DNA of 64,000 nt from Companilactobacillus musae (GTDB lineage: Bacteria; Bacillota; Bacilli; Lactobacillales; Lactobacillaceae): positions 310,001 to 374,000 of the forward strand of contig NZ_BIFW01000002.1 in the NCBI RefSeq assembly GCF_003967595.1, given 5' to 3'. The translations under genes were made by a program, and so were the position numbers. Positions 34,149-43,075 of the stretch are shown here, piece after piece. The notes under the pieces are model-generated. The model was given only the letters and a program-made list of their open reading frames with translations. It searched no databases and was not told the origin of the DNA. The stretch's first letter is position 1; each line of letters opens with the position of its first letter.

Positions 34149-35099
34149 TTAGTCAGTTGTAACAATAACTTGTCCCATAGGACGATCATGTTTCATGATA
34201 TATTCTTGAGCTGCTTGAATATCATCAAGTTTAAAGACCTTAGAAATAGGAATTGTTAAGTGATTATCATTAATCAACTTGAACATTTCATTAATAATTT
34301 CATCGCTAATATCTACACCATCAAAGGCAGTAACATACTTACCACCAATATTTTCAAACGGATCAAAGTTCTTCCAGATCCATTCACCAGAAAGTAAACC
34401 AATAGTAGTGTAATATCCTCCGCGTTTAACATGTCCCAATGAATCACTGACGACCGGAGCTCCAACCATGTCTAGAAAACCATCATATGTTTTATCAGTT
34501 TGCAACTTGCCATCTTTATCAATCACAACATCAGTTGCACCCATATCTAATAACATTTGACGGCGTTCTTCACGTCTTGTTGTTGATGTGACCTTAATAC
34601 CCATAGCGTTAGCTAAAACCATTGCAGCCATACCAACACCTGTTGTACCACCACGAACCAACAAAGTTTGTCCAGCATGCAACTTAGTTGTCTTCAAAGC
34701 ACCAAAGGCTGTATAGAATGTTTCTGGATAATTGGCAAATTCTGCCCATGAACCATCAAAATCAACGGGATGGATAATTTCATCAGGTACTAAAGCATAT
34801 TGCTGTTCACTACCATCAAAGGCACGACCAAAACCACCGTTAACTACTAGAATTCTTTGGCCCTTAGTTAATTTACTATTCTTTGAAGGTTGATAAACTT
34901 CACCAACAGCTTCAACACCAATAACTCTTGGAAATTTAACAGAAGGTGAACCACCTTCACGAGTTAAAACTTCATAACGATGAACGGCAAATGCCTTGAT
35001 GTGGATAACAGTTTGATCATCGGTTGCTTCCGGAATTGGGCGATCAACTATTTTAAGAACCTCTGGACCACCGGCTTGACTAATTACGACTGCTTTCAT
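34149..35099 (-). CDS. Zinc-independent alcohol dehydrogenase / quinone oxidoreductase family
   Basis: 316 residues, medium-chain dehydrogenase/reductase. N-terminus MKAVVISQAGGPEVLKIVDRP is typical of quinone oxidoreductases; the NADP loop is LLVRGGTTGVGMAAMVLANAMG. There are no zinc-ligand cysteines, so a quinone/enone reductase rather than an alcohol dehydrogenase. It is monocistronic, with a terminator downstream and a 600-bp repeat-rich region upstream. Confidence 0.85.
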   Translation of the reverse strand: MKAVVISQAGGPEVLKIVDRPIPEATDDQTVIHIKAFAVHRYEVLTREGGSPSVKFPRVIGVEAVGEVYQPSKNSKLTKGQRILVVNGGFGRAFDGSEQQYALVPDEIIHPVDFDGSWAEFANYPETFYTAFGALKTTKLHAGQTLLVRGGTTGVGMAAMVLANAMGIKVTSTTRREERRQMLLDMGATDVVIDKDGKLQTDKTYDGFLDMVGAPVVSDSLGHVKRGGYYTTIGLLSGEWIWKNFDPFENIGGKYVTAFDGVDISDEIINEMFKLINDNHLTIPISKVFKLDDIQAAQEYIMKHDRPMGQVIVTTD

Positions 35100-35311
35100 A
35101 TTTAAAAACTCCTTTGTTTTTGTATTAATTTATTTATCTCTCAACAATTAAATACTATAAACTGTCCCGTCACGTTACAGTCAATGGCTAGTTTCAAATT
35201 TTTTCAAAATATTTTTGAAAGCATAAAATATACATAAAATGTATTCTTAGGTGGGTACTTTTTAGGCAGTCATTCCAGTTGCAACTAATATTAACTGAGT
35301 ATGTTTAAAAA

Positions 35312-35379
35312 TGCCGTCATCCGTGAAATCTCTGTAGACGCTGGAACGTGGTGGGCACAGAGATTTCACGGACGACTAG
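35312..35379 (-). repeat. Hairpin derivative of the branched repeat (element F)
   Basis: On the minus strand CTAGTCGTCCGTGAAATC-TCTG ... CAGAGATTTCACGGATGAC-GGCA, with loop GCCCACCACGTTCCAGCG, which is the right core of the full copies. The terminal TAG and GGCA ends are kept. It lies 75 bp before full copy B in the opposite orientation. Confidence 0.8.
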
Positions 35380-35454
35380 ATTCTAATTTCTAGTATTTTT
35401 AATTAAAACTTCATTATCCAGATTTAAGATATCTAAGCAATCAAGATAATAAAA

Positions 35455-35616
35455 TAGTCCGGAGCAACAAAGAAAATGGGCTCAGTAGTGAAATTCTACT
35501 TAGTTTGCGTAGCAAGGTTAGTAGAAGGCCGAGCTTGAAGACTGTTGGCAAAGCCAAGAGGCTCCAAGTCGTGCCCACTACGTTCCAGTCCAATTTTCTT
35601 TGTTGCGGAGGACGGA
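35455..35616 (+). repeat. Branched structured repeat, copy B (~162 bp)
   Basis: Same fold as copy A: TAGTCC-GGA-GCAACAAAGAAAAT / ATTTTCTTTGTTGC-GGA-GGAC; helix GTAGTG/CACTAC; hairpin 1 TTCTAC-TTA ... TTA-GTAGAA; hairpin 2 CTTGAAG-A-CTGTTGGC ... GCCAAGAG-G-CTCCAAG. An ORF across it is incidental. Confidence 0.9.
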
Positions 35617-35662
35617 ATCCTTACACTTTAACTGAATATCTCTGTGATTCTAAGTATGGCAT

Positions 35663-35688
35663 AAAAAAAGCCAAGCACTCTGCTTGAC
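35663..35688 (-). terminator. Terminator of the glycosyltransferase gene
   Basis: Minus-strand GGTCAAGCA-gag-TGCTTGGCTTTTTTT downstream of 35712. Confidence 0.8.
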
Positions 35689-35711
35689 CCTACCCACTAT
35701 TAATATATATA

Positions 35712-36473
35712 TTAAATCTGGTTTTTCTCATTTCGAGTGCTTTCTCGAATTGTCTTATAAACTTTCATTCTGGCTACACCTACATCGCGAACATTTTCCA
35801 TTGCAAACTTCTGCGTGATACTACCTTTGCGGGAAATATAATGATATAGTGGCACATTATCAAGATAAAACTTTCTAGCGGCAGTCGCATATTCTACGTT
35901 AAAAACTTGATCTTCCATTAAATCAAGATCAGTCGGAAACGAAAGGTTATTTTCTTCAATAATGGAACGTACATATGCCTTATTCCATGTATAACCCATA
36001 ACGGTGCCAGTCATTTTGATAATTTGTTTAACTGCCTCATCGCGACCAACAATAGATGTCTGACGTTTGGCAATTTTATTCTTTACTTTGCCATTTTCAC
36101 TCTCATTAAAAAATCCGCATGTGACCATATCGACATCTTGATCATCAAATATAGTAATAAAATGTTCAACATAATCAGGTTCAACCCAATCATCACCATC
36201 AATAAAAGTAATCAATTCACCATCGGCTTTTTCTAAACCTGTATTTCTCGATGAAGAGACACCCATATTTTGTTCGTGGCAAATAACAGAGATCCAATCA
36301 TAGTTCTTTTCATAAGAACGGATTATCTTCTGGGTTTGATCTGTAGAGCAATCGTCCACAATAATTAAATTGAAATCTTGATTAGTTTGAGCAATCACTG
36401 AATCAATCGTGCTAGAAATATAATCAGCTACGTTATAAGCTGTCATAATAATTGAAAGTTTATTTTTCACCAT
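35712..36473 (-). CDS. Family 2 glycosyltransferase
   Basis: 253 residues, GT-A fold. N-terminus LSIIMTAYNVADYISSTIDSVIAQTNQDFNLIIVDDCSTD is the GT2 donor site; GELITFIDGDDWVEPDY supplies the DxD motif. It is a soluble transferase without membrane helices, probably adding a sugar in cell-wall or exopolysaccharide synthesis. It is divergent from the tyrosine phosphatase gene and stands alone, so its glycan is unknown. Confidence 0.88.
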   Translation of the reverse strand: MVKNKLSIIMTAYNVADYISSTIDSVIAQTNQDFNLIIVDDCSTDQTQKIIRSYEKNYDWISVICHEQNMGVSSSRNTGLEKADGELITFIDGDDWVEPDYVEHFITIFDDQDVDMVTCGFFNESENGKVKNKIAKRQTSIVGRDEAVKQIIKMTGTVMGYTWNKAYVRSIIEENNLSFPTDLDLMEDQVFNVEYATAARKFYLDNVPLYHYISRKGSITQKFAMENVRDVGVARMKVYKTIRESTRNEKNQI

Positions 36474-36540
36474 AAATCACCTTAATTATTATTTTACTTC
36501 TAATGACCTAAAATACGCAACGACCCGGGGAGGACAAAAA

Positions 36541-37293
36541 ATGAAACGCATATTAAATCTCGAAGGTGCAATAAATTTACGTGAACTTGGTGGATATCCC
36601 ACTAAGGATGGAACAACAATTAAATATAATAAACTCTTACGTTCAGGGGATATAAGTAACTTAACAGGCAATTCTTTAAGCTACCTTAAAAATTATGGTT
36701 TACGTTATGTCGTTGATTTCCGTTCTAACAGCGAACAACAGACTTGGGCCGATACTACTTCTGATTTTTATAAAATTTATTCAGATCCCGTTTATCCGCT
36801 CAAAGGCAATGGCGACAAACTAGCCGGTATTATTAATCAAAATGGTTATTCCTATTTAGGAATGATTTACCAAAGTGTGGTTCTTGATACTCATGGACAA
36901 CAAGCTTATAAAATCTTTTTTGATTTATTATTGAACAATGACCAAGATCAACAATCGTTACTATTCCACTGTGCCGCTGGTAAAGATCGAACTGGTATTG
37001 GGGCTCTATTGATTCTCAAAGCTTTAGGTGTAGATGATGAAATCATCACCAAAGACTATTTGTTAACTAATCTGATGTATGAAAATACCGATACCATTGA
37101 GAAAACCTTAAACGACAAAGATGGTAACCAAGATATTAATCGCATGAATATGACTCAAGGTGATTTAGATAGTATCACTTCGGTATTTAAAGCAATCGAT
37201 CATTACTATGGAAGCTTTGAAAATTACTTAAACGTTGCTTTAGGAATTGATAAGAACAAATTGAATAAACTCAAGGCCATTTATACTGAATAA
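36541..37293 (+). CDS. Protein tyrosine/serine phosphatase (IphP-like)
   Basis: 250 residues. The signature HCAAGKDRTGIG supplies catalytic Cys144 and Arg150; the general acid region is DFRSNSE (59-65). N-terminal NLEGAINLRELGGYPTKDG is typical of the Tyr_phosphatase3/IphP family, whose members act on phosphotyrosine, phosphoserine or phosphoinositides. GGGAGGA 6 nt upstream of the ATG. It is followed by a candidate small RNA gene and not by another CDS. Confidence 0.9.
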   Translation: MKRILNLEGAINLRELGGYPTKDGTTIKYNKLLRSGDISNLTGNSLSYLKNYGLRYVVDFRSNSEQQTWADTTSDFYKIYSDPVYPLKGNGDKLAGIINQNGYSYLGMIYQSVVLDTHGQQAYKIFFDLLLNNDQDQQSLLFHCAAGKDRTGIGALLILKALGVDDEIITKDYLLTNLMYENTDTIEKTLNDKDGNQDINRMNMTQGDLDSITSVFKAIDHYYGSFENYLNVALGIDKNKLNKLKAIYTE

Positions 37294-37327
37294 TCACCAG
37301 TTTAATATCTCTTTATATCAAACTAGG

Positions 37328-37358
37328 TTGGCATTATCAGTTTTACTTTAGTTATACT
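37328..37358 (+). promoter_or_regulatory. Promoter of the candidate small RNA
   Basis: TTGGCA (37328-37333) and TATACT (37353-37358) with a 19-bp spacer, slightly long. The expected start, 7 nt after the -10, coincides with the first G of the 5' stem. Confidence 0.5.
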
Positions 37359-37364
37359 TGTTTT

Positions 37365-37513
37365 GCGGGAAGGACGAACCTCACCTCTTACAAAAATCCA
37401 GCCAGTGCCTTCCCGCACTTACTAATTTGCAACATTTCCAAACCTAAAAGTTTTGACTAATACAAAACCAACAGTCGTTTTCCTCACCCATATCCCAATG
37501 AGTGAGGTTTTTT
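37365..37513 (+). ncRNA. Candidate intergenic small RNA (~149 nt)
   Basis: Promoter-like hexamers end just before a 9-bp perfect 5' stem GCGGGAAGG/CCTTCCCGC (37365-37373 with 37408-37416); its loop contains ACCTCACCTCTT, complementary to ribosome-binding sites. A mostly unpaired C-rich and A-rich segment follows, then a terminator CCTCAC-c-CAT ... ATG-a-GTGAGG with six T ending at 37513. There is no ORF. The UCCC-rich, CU-rich single strands resemble Gram-positive trans-acting sRNAs in style; no Rfam family recognised. It could instead be the 3' UTR of the phosphatase gene. Confidence 0.5.
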
Positions 37514-37519
37514 GTACTC

Positions 37520-37547
37520 AAAAAGCTTACCTTTCGGTAAGCTTTTT
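37520..37547 (-). terminator. Terminator of the malL/PTS operon
   Basis: AAAAAGCTTACC-tttc-GGTAAGCTTTTT, overlapping the stop codon of the glucosidase gene. Confidence 0.85.
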
Positions 37548-39252
37548 ATTTTTTATCATATAAGTAAACAGCTGCTCCATATGGAGGCAATTCTATTTGA
37601 GTAGAATTATTATTTTCAACAGTTTCATAATTGCTAATAATCAACTGACTATCTTTTTCCCTTAATGAACTAGGAACTTGAACAATCTGTTTATCTGCAG
37701 TAAAATTCCCAGCAACAAACAATACTTGTTTATCGCTCTCGCGTAAGTAAGAATAAGTACTTTCATTATCCTTATCTAACAAAACATATTTACCATTCGT
37801 AATGATTGGTAGTGTATGTCTCAAACTAATTAATTTTTGATAATAGTAGAAGACAGAGTTTTTATCTCTCAAGGTATCCTGAACATTTATTTCTTTGTAG
37901 TTAGGATTTAACTTTATCCATGGAGTTCCTTTGGTAAAACCAGCATTCTCAGCTTGAGACCAAGGCATTGGCGTTCTAGCATTATCACGTGACTTTAAAT
38001 AGATTGATTTCATCGTATAATCAGAACCTAATTTTTTATTTTCCATAAAGTCATGATAAATATTCTTGGTTTCAATATCTTGATAATCTTCAATCGAAGT
38101 AAATCTAGTGTTGGTCATACCCAATTCTTCACCTTGATAAACAAAAGGTGTTCCTTGTTGCATGTGTAAAACAGTACCTAACATTTTGGCAGATTGTGTA
38201 CGCCATTCACTATCATCAGCACCGAATCTAGTTACTGGACGAGCCTGATCGTGATTACTCCAATACAAACTGTTCCAACCGTTATGTTGAGCCATACCAT
38301 TTTGCCATCTGGTAAAGACTTCTTTCAATTCAGACAACTTAAAACGTTTAGTTGAGAATTTACCATTTTCGTCATAATCCAAATGCATATGATCGAAATG
38401 AAAAACCATATTTAACTCATGACGCTTTGCATCAGTGTACTTTACAGCATCATCAATACCTGTATGTGGAGTTTCACCAACAGTCACGATATCATATTTA
38501 CTCAAAACCTCACGATTCATCTCTTGCAAGTAATCATGAATCTTGGGACCATTAGCGGCTCCTTTATAGTAACTACCATATGCTTTATTTTGAATTACTG
38601 GACCATCTGGATAGGCTGGATCTTTAGACAAAAGACTTATTACATCCATTCTAAAACCATCGACACCTTTTTCTAACCAGAAGCGCATAATATTATACAC
38701 TTCCTGTCTTACTCGAGGATTTTCCCAATTTAAATCTGGTTGTTGTTTGGCAAATAAATGTAAATAATATTGTCCTAATTTGTCAACATACTCCCATGTT
38801 GGACCACCGAAGGATGAGCCCCAATTATTAGGTAACTTCTTACCATCGCCGTCTTTCCAAATATAGTAATCATGATGTGGATCATCTTTACTACTCTTTG
38901 CGGCTTTAAACCAAGGGTGTTCACTCGAAGTGTGGTTGACCACCAAATCCAAAATCAAACGCATTTTTCTTTTATGAGTTTCCTTTAACAACGTTTGAAA
39001 ATCAGACATAGTTCCAAATTTTGAATATATTTCACGATAATTACTTATATCATATCCATTATCCACTTGTGGCGACTTATATATCGGATTTAACCAAATA
39101 ATATCGACACCTAATTCTTTTAAATAGTCTAATTTTTCCGTAATCCCTGGAATATCACCAATACCATCATCATTGCTATCATTGAAACTTTTTGGATAAA
39201 CTTGATAGACAACACTCTTACGCCACCACTCTGAATCATTCATCGTCGTCAT
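37546..39252 (-). CDS. malL: GH13 alpha-glucosidase (oligo-1,6-glucosidase / TreC-like)
   Basis: 568 residues. N-terminus WWRKSVVYQVYPKSFNDSNDDGIGD is the GH13_31/29 signature. Nucleophile Asp203 is in GFRMDVISLL, general acid in TVGETPH, and the third acid in SNHDQAR. Valine after the nucleophile is associated with alpha-1,6 specificity in this subfamily. The ATG at 39252 overlaps the end of the EIIA gene by 17 nt, so it is the last gene of the PTS operon. Because PTS delivers phosphorylated sugar, a phospho-glycoside activity is a fair alternative to oligo-1,6-glucosidase. Confidence 0.82.
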   Translation of the reverse strand: MTTMNDSEWWRKSVVYQVYPKSFNDSNDDGIGDIPGITEKLDYLKELGVDIIWLNPIYKSPQVDNGYDISNYREIYSKFGTMSDFQTLLKETHKRKMRLILDLVVNHTSSEHPWFKAAKSSKDDPHHDYYIWKDGDGKKLPNNWGSSFGGPTWEYVDKLGQYYLHLFAKQQPDLNWENPRVRQEVYNIMRFWLEKGVDGFRMDVISLLSKDPAYPDGPVIQNKAYGSYYKGAANGPKIHDYLQEMNREVLSKYDIVTVGETPHTGIDDAVKYTDAKRHELNMVFHFDHMHLDYDENGKFSTKRFKLSELKEVFTRWQNGMAQHNGWNSLYWSNHDQARPVTRFGADDSEWRTQSAKMLGTVLHMQQGTPFVYQGEELGMTNTRFTSIEDYQDIETKNIYHDFMENKKLGSDYTMKSIYLKSRDNARTPMPWSQAENAGFTKGTPWIKLNPNYKEINVQDTLRDKNSVFYYYQKLISLRHTLPIITNGKYVLLDKDNESTYSYLRESDKQVLFVAGNFTADKQIVQVPSSLREKDSQLIISNYETVENNNSTQIELPPYGAAVYLYDKK

Positions 39253-39652
39253 CTACTTCCACCTTCATTTCATTAACATACACGATGGCATCCTTAGCTT
39301 CTTTAACTAATTCTTCCATTCTATCTGATGTTATCTCATGATCTTGTGGTTCCAGTGCAATTGCCAATGCTAATGGCAAGTTCATACCACTAATAATATG
39401 AGTATGTGGACGATTTCGGTAATTAAAGAATTGTTGATTAACACTTCCTGCTAGCATATCAGTCAAAATAATAACTTCTGTATCATCAGAAATACCACTC
39501 ATTAATTCTTTAACTTGCTTATCAACTGGCTGATTATCCATATAAGCTGACAAGTCAGTTACATCAGCGGCATTATTTGAAATAAAATTCAAAGTATCGG
39601 CTAATCCCGTAGCTAATTTATGATGTGATGCTAAAATAATTTTTCTTGCCAT
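39236..39652 (-). CDS. PTS mannose-family EIIA
   Basis: 138 residues of the EIIA-man fold (PF03610). The phosphorylated histidine is near residue 10 in KIILASHHKLATGL; the core continues VTDLSAY and VIILTDMLAGSVNQQF. Accepts phosphate from HPr and passes it to EIIB. Stand-alone, not fused to EIIB. It follows EIID by 11 nt and overlaps malL. Confidence 0.9.
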   Translation of the reverse strand: MARKIILASHHKLATGLADTLNFISNNAADVTDLSAYMDNQPVDKQVKELMSGISDDTEVIILTDMLAGSVNQQFFNYRNRPHTHIISGMNLPLALAIALEPQDHEITSDRMEELVKEAKDAIVYVNEMKVEVDDDDE

Positions 39653-39663
39653 TTTAAATTCTC

Positions 39664-40476
39664 CTATGCTTTAAAGATTCCAAAGAATGTACCGATTAAT
39701 GAAATCGCAATAACTAATAAAATAATTCTAGTTGGTGTCCATTTTTTATTTCCTAATAAATGATAAATAAGAAGCGTCAATAAAGCGGGCAATAATGCTG
39801 GCATGATTTTATCAAATACACCCGTTTGTAAATTCAACTTAACTTTTCCAAATTGGAATACAACTGGCATTGAAATTTTTACAACAGTTGCAACCAACGC
39901 ACCAACAACACTCAAACCAACAATAGATGCTGATTCTGTAAAGATATTTAATCTTTCACCTAAAGAAGTAATTAACTTAGTTCCCGAAGTGAAACCTACA
40001 TCGAACATTTTTAGTTTTACGAACCAAAAGATTATATTGGCAATAAACCAAACGATAGCTCCTAATGGATTTCCTTGTAAGGCCATATATCCAGAAATTG
40101 AACCCATAATGGTTGGCCATAGGACCCAAACTAAAGTATCACCAACTCCGGCTAATGGTCCCATCAAACTGGTCTTTAGTGATTGGACAGCATCTTTAGC
40201 ACCAATTCCATCACGCTCTTCCATAGCTAGAGAAGCACCCAAAATCAATGACGACATAACAGTTGTTGAATTGTAATAATTGAAATGATTTTCCAATGCC
40301 ATTTGATATTCGTCATCGTTGGGATAAATTTTTCTCAAAGCTGGTGCCAATGCCCAAGCAACTGCTGGTCCCATTTGTGATTCGTAATTAAAAATATTAC
40401 ATGCCATAAAATTATAACGAACCGCAGCATGTCGACGATCTTTTTTAGTTAATTTAGTCTTTTTTTCATCACTCAT
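39664..40476 (-). CDS. PTS mannose-family EIID
   Basis: 270 residues from 40476, which starts inside the end of the EIIC gene (ATGAGTGA) and has GGAG 9 nt upstream. EIID hallmark phrases: NFMACNIFNYESQMGPAVAWALAPALRKIY, then LMGPLAGVGDTLVWVLWPTIMGS. It forms the membrane complex with EIIC that moves the sugar. The C-terminus has two to three hydrophobic helices. Confidence 0.92.
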   Translation of the reverse strand: MSDEKKTKLTKKDRRHAAVRYNFMACNIFNYESQMGPAVAWALAPALRKIYPNDDEYQMALENHFNYYNSTTVMSSLILGASLAMEERDGIGAKDAVQSLKTSLMGPLAGVGDTLVWVLWPTIMGSISGYMALQGNPLGAIVWFIANIIFWFVKLKMFDVGFTSGTKLITSLGERLNIFTESASIVGLSVVGALVATVVKISMPVVFQFGKVKLNLQTGVFDKIMPALLPALLTLLIYHLLGNKKWTPTRIILLVIAISLIGTFFGIFKA

Positions 40477-41269
40477 CGTAATCGTCTCCTTCATCATCAC
40501 TTGGTACATTTGTTGTTATGGCAGCTTCTTTAACTTTCTTTGATTCACTAATGAAGTACCAATATGCAGCAGCAAAACCAATTAAAGCTACACCTAAAAC
40601 TCCGACCTTTAAGTAGGCCGCTAAAACAAATCCAACAATTATATAACTAAGAAATTTTTTAACTGGCATGTATCTTAACAACATTCCAACACCAACAACT
40701 GGTAACATTCCTCCGGCAACGGTCAAGCCATCTGTTACCCAGCTAGGTACAACATGAAGAATGAATTTAACTACATCTGGTCCAAAGAAAACAATCAATA
40801 TCGCAGGTAATCCAGTTTGTAAGCTGAACAATGCTGGACCCCACCAAGCTTCGTGTTGCATCTTTTTAAAATCATGATTCTTAACATCTGTTTGCATTCT
40901 ATGTGCAAGAAAATTAACAATAATTCTAGCAACAACTTCTAATTGAATTGCCAATAGTCCCACTGGCAAACCAACCGCAATGGCTGACTTAATACCAGTT
41001 CCTGTTCTAACAGCTACGAAAATACCAACAATTGTAGCTAATCCATAATTAGGAGCAGATGCACCACCTAGAGCAGCAACTCCTAACATCATCAATTGAA
41101 AGGTACCAGCAATAGTTAAGGCTGTTGTCATATCTCCCATAATTATTCCCGTTATCGTACCAACAATCACTGGGAACCATGACATAATTACTAAACCATT
41201 TTGATCAATAGTCATATATGCCGCTAAAATAACAATAAGTATATCTTGAATAAGATTAATTCCTGACAT
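40469..41269 (-). CDS. PTS mannose-family EIIC
   Basis: 266 residues, sorbose/mannose-family EIIC membrane protein. N-terminus MSGINLIQDILIVILAAYMTIDQNGLVIM; central GDMTTALTIAGTFQLMMLGVAALGGASAPNYGL is the sugar-channel signature. The acidic C-terminal tail is unusual (DDEGDDYDE) and overlaps the EIID start. GGAG 10 nt upstream. Complex partner of the EIID gene downstream. Confidence 0.92.
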   Translation of the reverse strand: MSGINLIQDILIVILAAYMTIDQNGLVIMSWFPVIVGTITGIIMGDMTTALTIAGTFQLMMLGVAALGGASAPNYGLATIVGIFVAVRTGTGIKSAIAVGLPVGLLAIQLEVVARIIVNFLAHRMQTDVKNHDFKKMQHEAWWGPALFSLQTGLPAILIVFFGPDVVKFILHVVPSWVTDGLTVAGGMLPVVGVGMLLRYMPVKKFLSYIIVGFVLAAYLKVGVLGVALIGFAAAYWYFISESKKVKEAAITTNVPSDDEGDDYDE

Positions 41270-41284
41270 GATTTACAGTCTCCT

Positions 41285-41752
41285 TTAAGCATTGAATGTT
41301 TCTTCATTGTCTGTTGGAACATATTGAATAACTAATGGAATATCTTTAGATTGAATTGTCTGTAGATCTTGGCGTTCCTTATCGTTTAAGGCAACAAATT
41401 TAGATACCGGTTTACGACCATCTTCATTAAAGATAATTCCCAAATCCACTTTAGGAATATCCACTCCACCTTCAATTAGCTTAATTAACGTTTCGGGTTC
41501 TTTAACTAAAACAAAAACTCTTTGTGCATCATATTTTCCAGCATTGAAATTAGTAATAGCCTTCTGTGTATCAATAATTGACATTCCTGTGCCGGCTGGC
41601 TTAGACATTCTCATACTTACTTTAATGGCTTCATTAGTACTTAACTCGTCATCTACTACCATGAAACGTTTTACCTTTAAGGCTTGTGCCCATTGATTAA
41701 CAATCAATCCGTGAATTAAACGTTGGTCAATTCTTGCTAAAACTACTGTCAT
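41285..41752 (-). CDS. PTS mannose-family EIIB
   Basis: 155 residues from 41752 (GGAGG 10 nt upstream). The phosphohistidine is His12 or so in VLARIDQRLIHGLIVNQW. The fold is the sorbose-type EIIB; VFVLVKEPETLIKLIEGG is typical. It is the first PTS gene after the LacI regulator, and a LacI-type operator palindrome lies immediately upstream. Confidence 0.92.
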   Translation of the reverse strand: MTVVLARIDQRLIHGLIVNQWAQALKVKRFMVVDDELSTNEAIKVSMRMSKPAGTGMSIIDTQKAITNFNAGKYDAQRVFVLVKEPETLIKLIEGGVDIPKVDLGIIFNEDGRKPVSKFVALNDKERQDLQTIQSKDIPLVIQYVPTDNEETFNA

Positions 41753-41768
41753 AATAAAATTCCTCCAT

Positions 41769-41786
41769 TTTGGTATCGATACCAAA
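41769..41786 (-). promoter_or_regulatory. LacI-type operator upstream of the PTS operon
   Basis: Perfect 18-bp palindrome TTTGGTATCGATACCAAA between the LacI gene and EIIB; likely the binding site of the neighbouring LacI-family regulator. Confidence 0.75.
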
Positions 41787-41808
41787 TTTTCTTTTTTAAA
41801 AAGAGCTT

Positions 41809-42816
41809 CTATACAGATGCTCTTTCGATAATCTTTAATTTAAGTATTTCTTCTTTTGAAATAGTTTCTCCAGCCATAAGTTTTAACATAGCTTTGGCGG
41901 CCTCTTGCCCCATCTCATTGACTGGTTGCTTAATCGTAGTCAGTGGTACTCGCAAACTAGCAGAAACCGGTTGATCATCAACTCCCAAAACTCCTAATTC
42001 TTCTGGAACTTTAACTTTTTCCACTTCCGCTTCTTGCAATATACCCATTGCTACCTCATCACTACCTGCAATAATGACATCTGGTTTATCTTGCAATGAC
42101 ATTATCTGTTTTAAAATCGTTTTACCATCTTCTGCCGTATGAGCACTAGTGAATAACCAATCATGACTAAATCCTGAGCCATGCTCGTTTAAAGAATCTT
42201 GGAAGCCAGCAAAACGATCAGCATCAAAATTCTCACCTCTTTTCACAAAAGTTATCGACTTTCGACCAGTCGCATAAGCAATTTTTTTATATCCTTTTTC
42301 AAATAAGAAATTCGTTGCCCTGTAAAAGCCATCGTACTGATTGGCTCTAATAGTTGGCACTTTGATATCATCTTTCAAATATTCATTAACTAAAACAATT
42401 TTTCCATACTTAGTATAATTACCAATTACAGACCATGGATTTTCAATAGAACAAAGAATCACTCCATCTACTTGCTGGTTTTTTAATAAGTTCAGTGCTG
42501 TTAATTCTTCTTCCGGTCGACTAAAAGTCTGAACAATTAAAGTACTATAACCGGCTTCATCCAATCGCTGTTCAATCGCATCAACCAAATAAGAGAAGAA
42601 CGGATTAACTATTCTAGGAATGGTAACTGCCATTGTATTGGTTTTCGACCCTCTTAGTTGTCGAGCCGCTGGTAAAGGAACATATCCTAATTGATCCATA
42701 GCAGATTCAACTAAACTTCTCTTTTTAACTGAAACATGTGGACTATTATTAATAACTCGTGAAACTGTTGAAACTGAAAGTCCAGCTAGTTTAGCTACAT
42801 CTGATATCGTCGCCAA
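41809..42816 (-). CDS. LacI family transcriptional regulator
   Basis: 335 residues from a TTG start at 42816 with GGAGG 6 nt upstream; the 15 preceding codons have no site. N-terminal LacI helix-turn-helix ATISDVAKLAGLSVSTVSRVINNSPHVS and hinge GYVPLPAARQL; the periplasmic-binding-like domain follows (IVNPFFSYLVDAIEQRL; DVIIAGSDEVAMGILQ). It is upstream of the PTS operon on the same strand and likely represses it. Its own promoter region has two cre-like sequences. Confidence 0.9.
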   Translation of the reverse strand: MATISDVAKLAGLSVSTVSRVINNSPHVSVKKRSLVESAMDQLGYVPLPAARQLRGSKTNTMAVTIPRIVNPFFSYLVDAIEQRLDEAGYSTLIVQTFSRPEEELTALNLLKNQQVDGVILCSIENPWSVIGNYTKYGKIVLVNEYLKDDIKVPTIRANQYDGFYRATNFLFEKGYKKIAYATGRKSITFVKRGENFDADRFAGFQDSLNEHGSGFSHDWLFTSAHTAEDGKTILKQIMSLQDKPDVIIAGSDEVAMGILQEAEVEKVKVPEELGVLGVDDQPVSASLRVPLTTIKQPVNEMGQEAAKAMLKLMAGETISKEEILKLKIIERASV

Positions 42817-42838
42817 ATCTATTCCTCCTTTTTGATTA

Positions 42839-42910
42839 TGAAATCGTTTCCACAAATACATAATACAAAGTCATTAAGTATTTGTCAATAGTTTTTGGTA
42901 TCGTTTTCAT
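42839..42910 (-). promoter_or_regulatory. Two cre-like / LacI-type half operators upstream of the LacI gene
   Basis: TGAAATCGTTTCCA (42839-42852) and, on the minus strand, TGAAAACGATACCA (42897-42910). Each is one base away from the CcpA consensus TGWNANCGNTNWCA in at least one orientation; autoregulation or catabolite repression is possible. Confidence 0.45.
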
Positions 42911-43075
42911 AAACTGTAATATTATCTTTTTAAGCAAAGTCTAAGAATCTTTTGTATAATTGAGTTTCGGATATATACAACATGTGACATTTCTGTGAAC
43001 TTTCACTGAATGTCTTCCTATGATAGGGGTTGTCTTGTATACTTATTTTGTCAACATAATGGAGGAATGCGAAAA

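Larger units (their letters stand above)
35100..35711. other. 612-bp intergenic region: repeats F and B and a terminator
   Basis: Between the oxidoreductase and glycosyltransferase genes. Contains element F (35312-35379), full element B (35455-35616) and the glycosyltransferase terminator. The remainder is A/T-rich leader sequence; no gene. Confidence 0.7.

Noticed and set aside
35505-35687. ORF across repeat B that encodes a peptide similar to one across repeat D (63648-63866)
   Set aside because: The similarity (RPSLKT, LQVVP, NFLCCGGR) reflects conserved repeat DNA; copies A and C are closed by stops, there is no ribosome site, and base changes follow pairing rather than codons.
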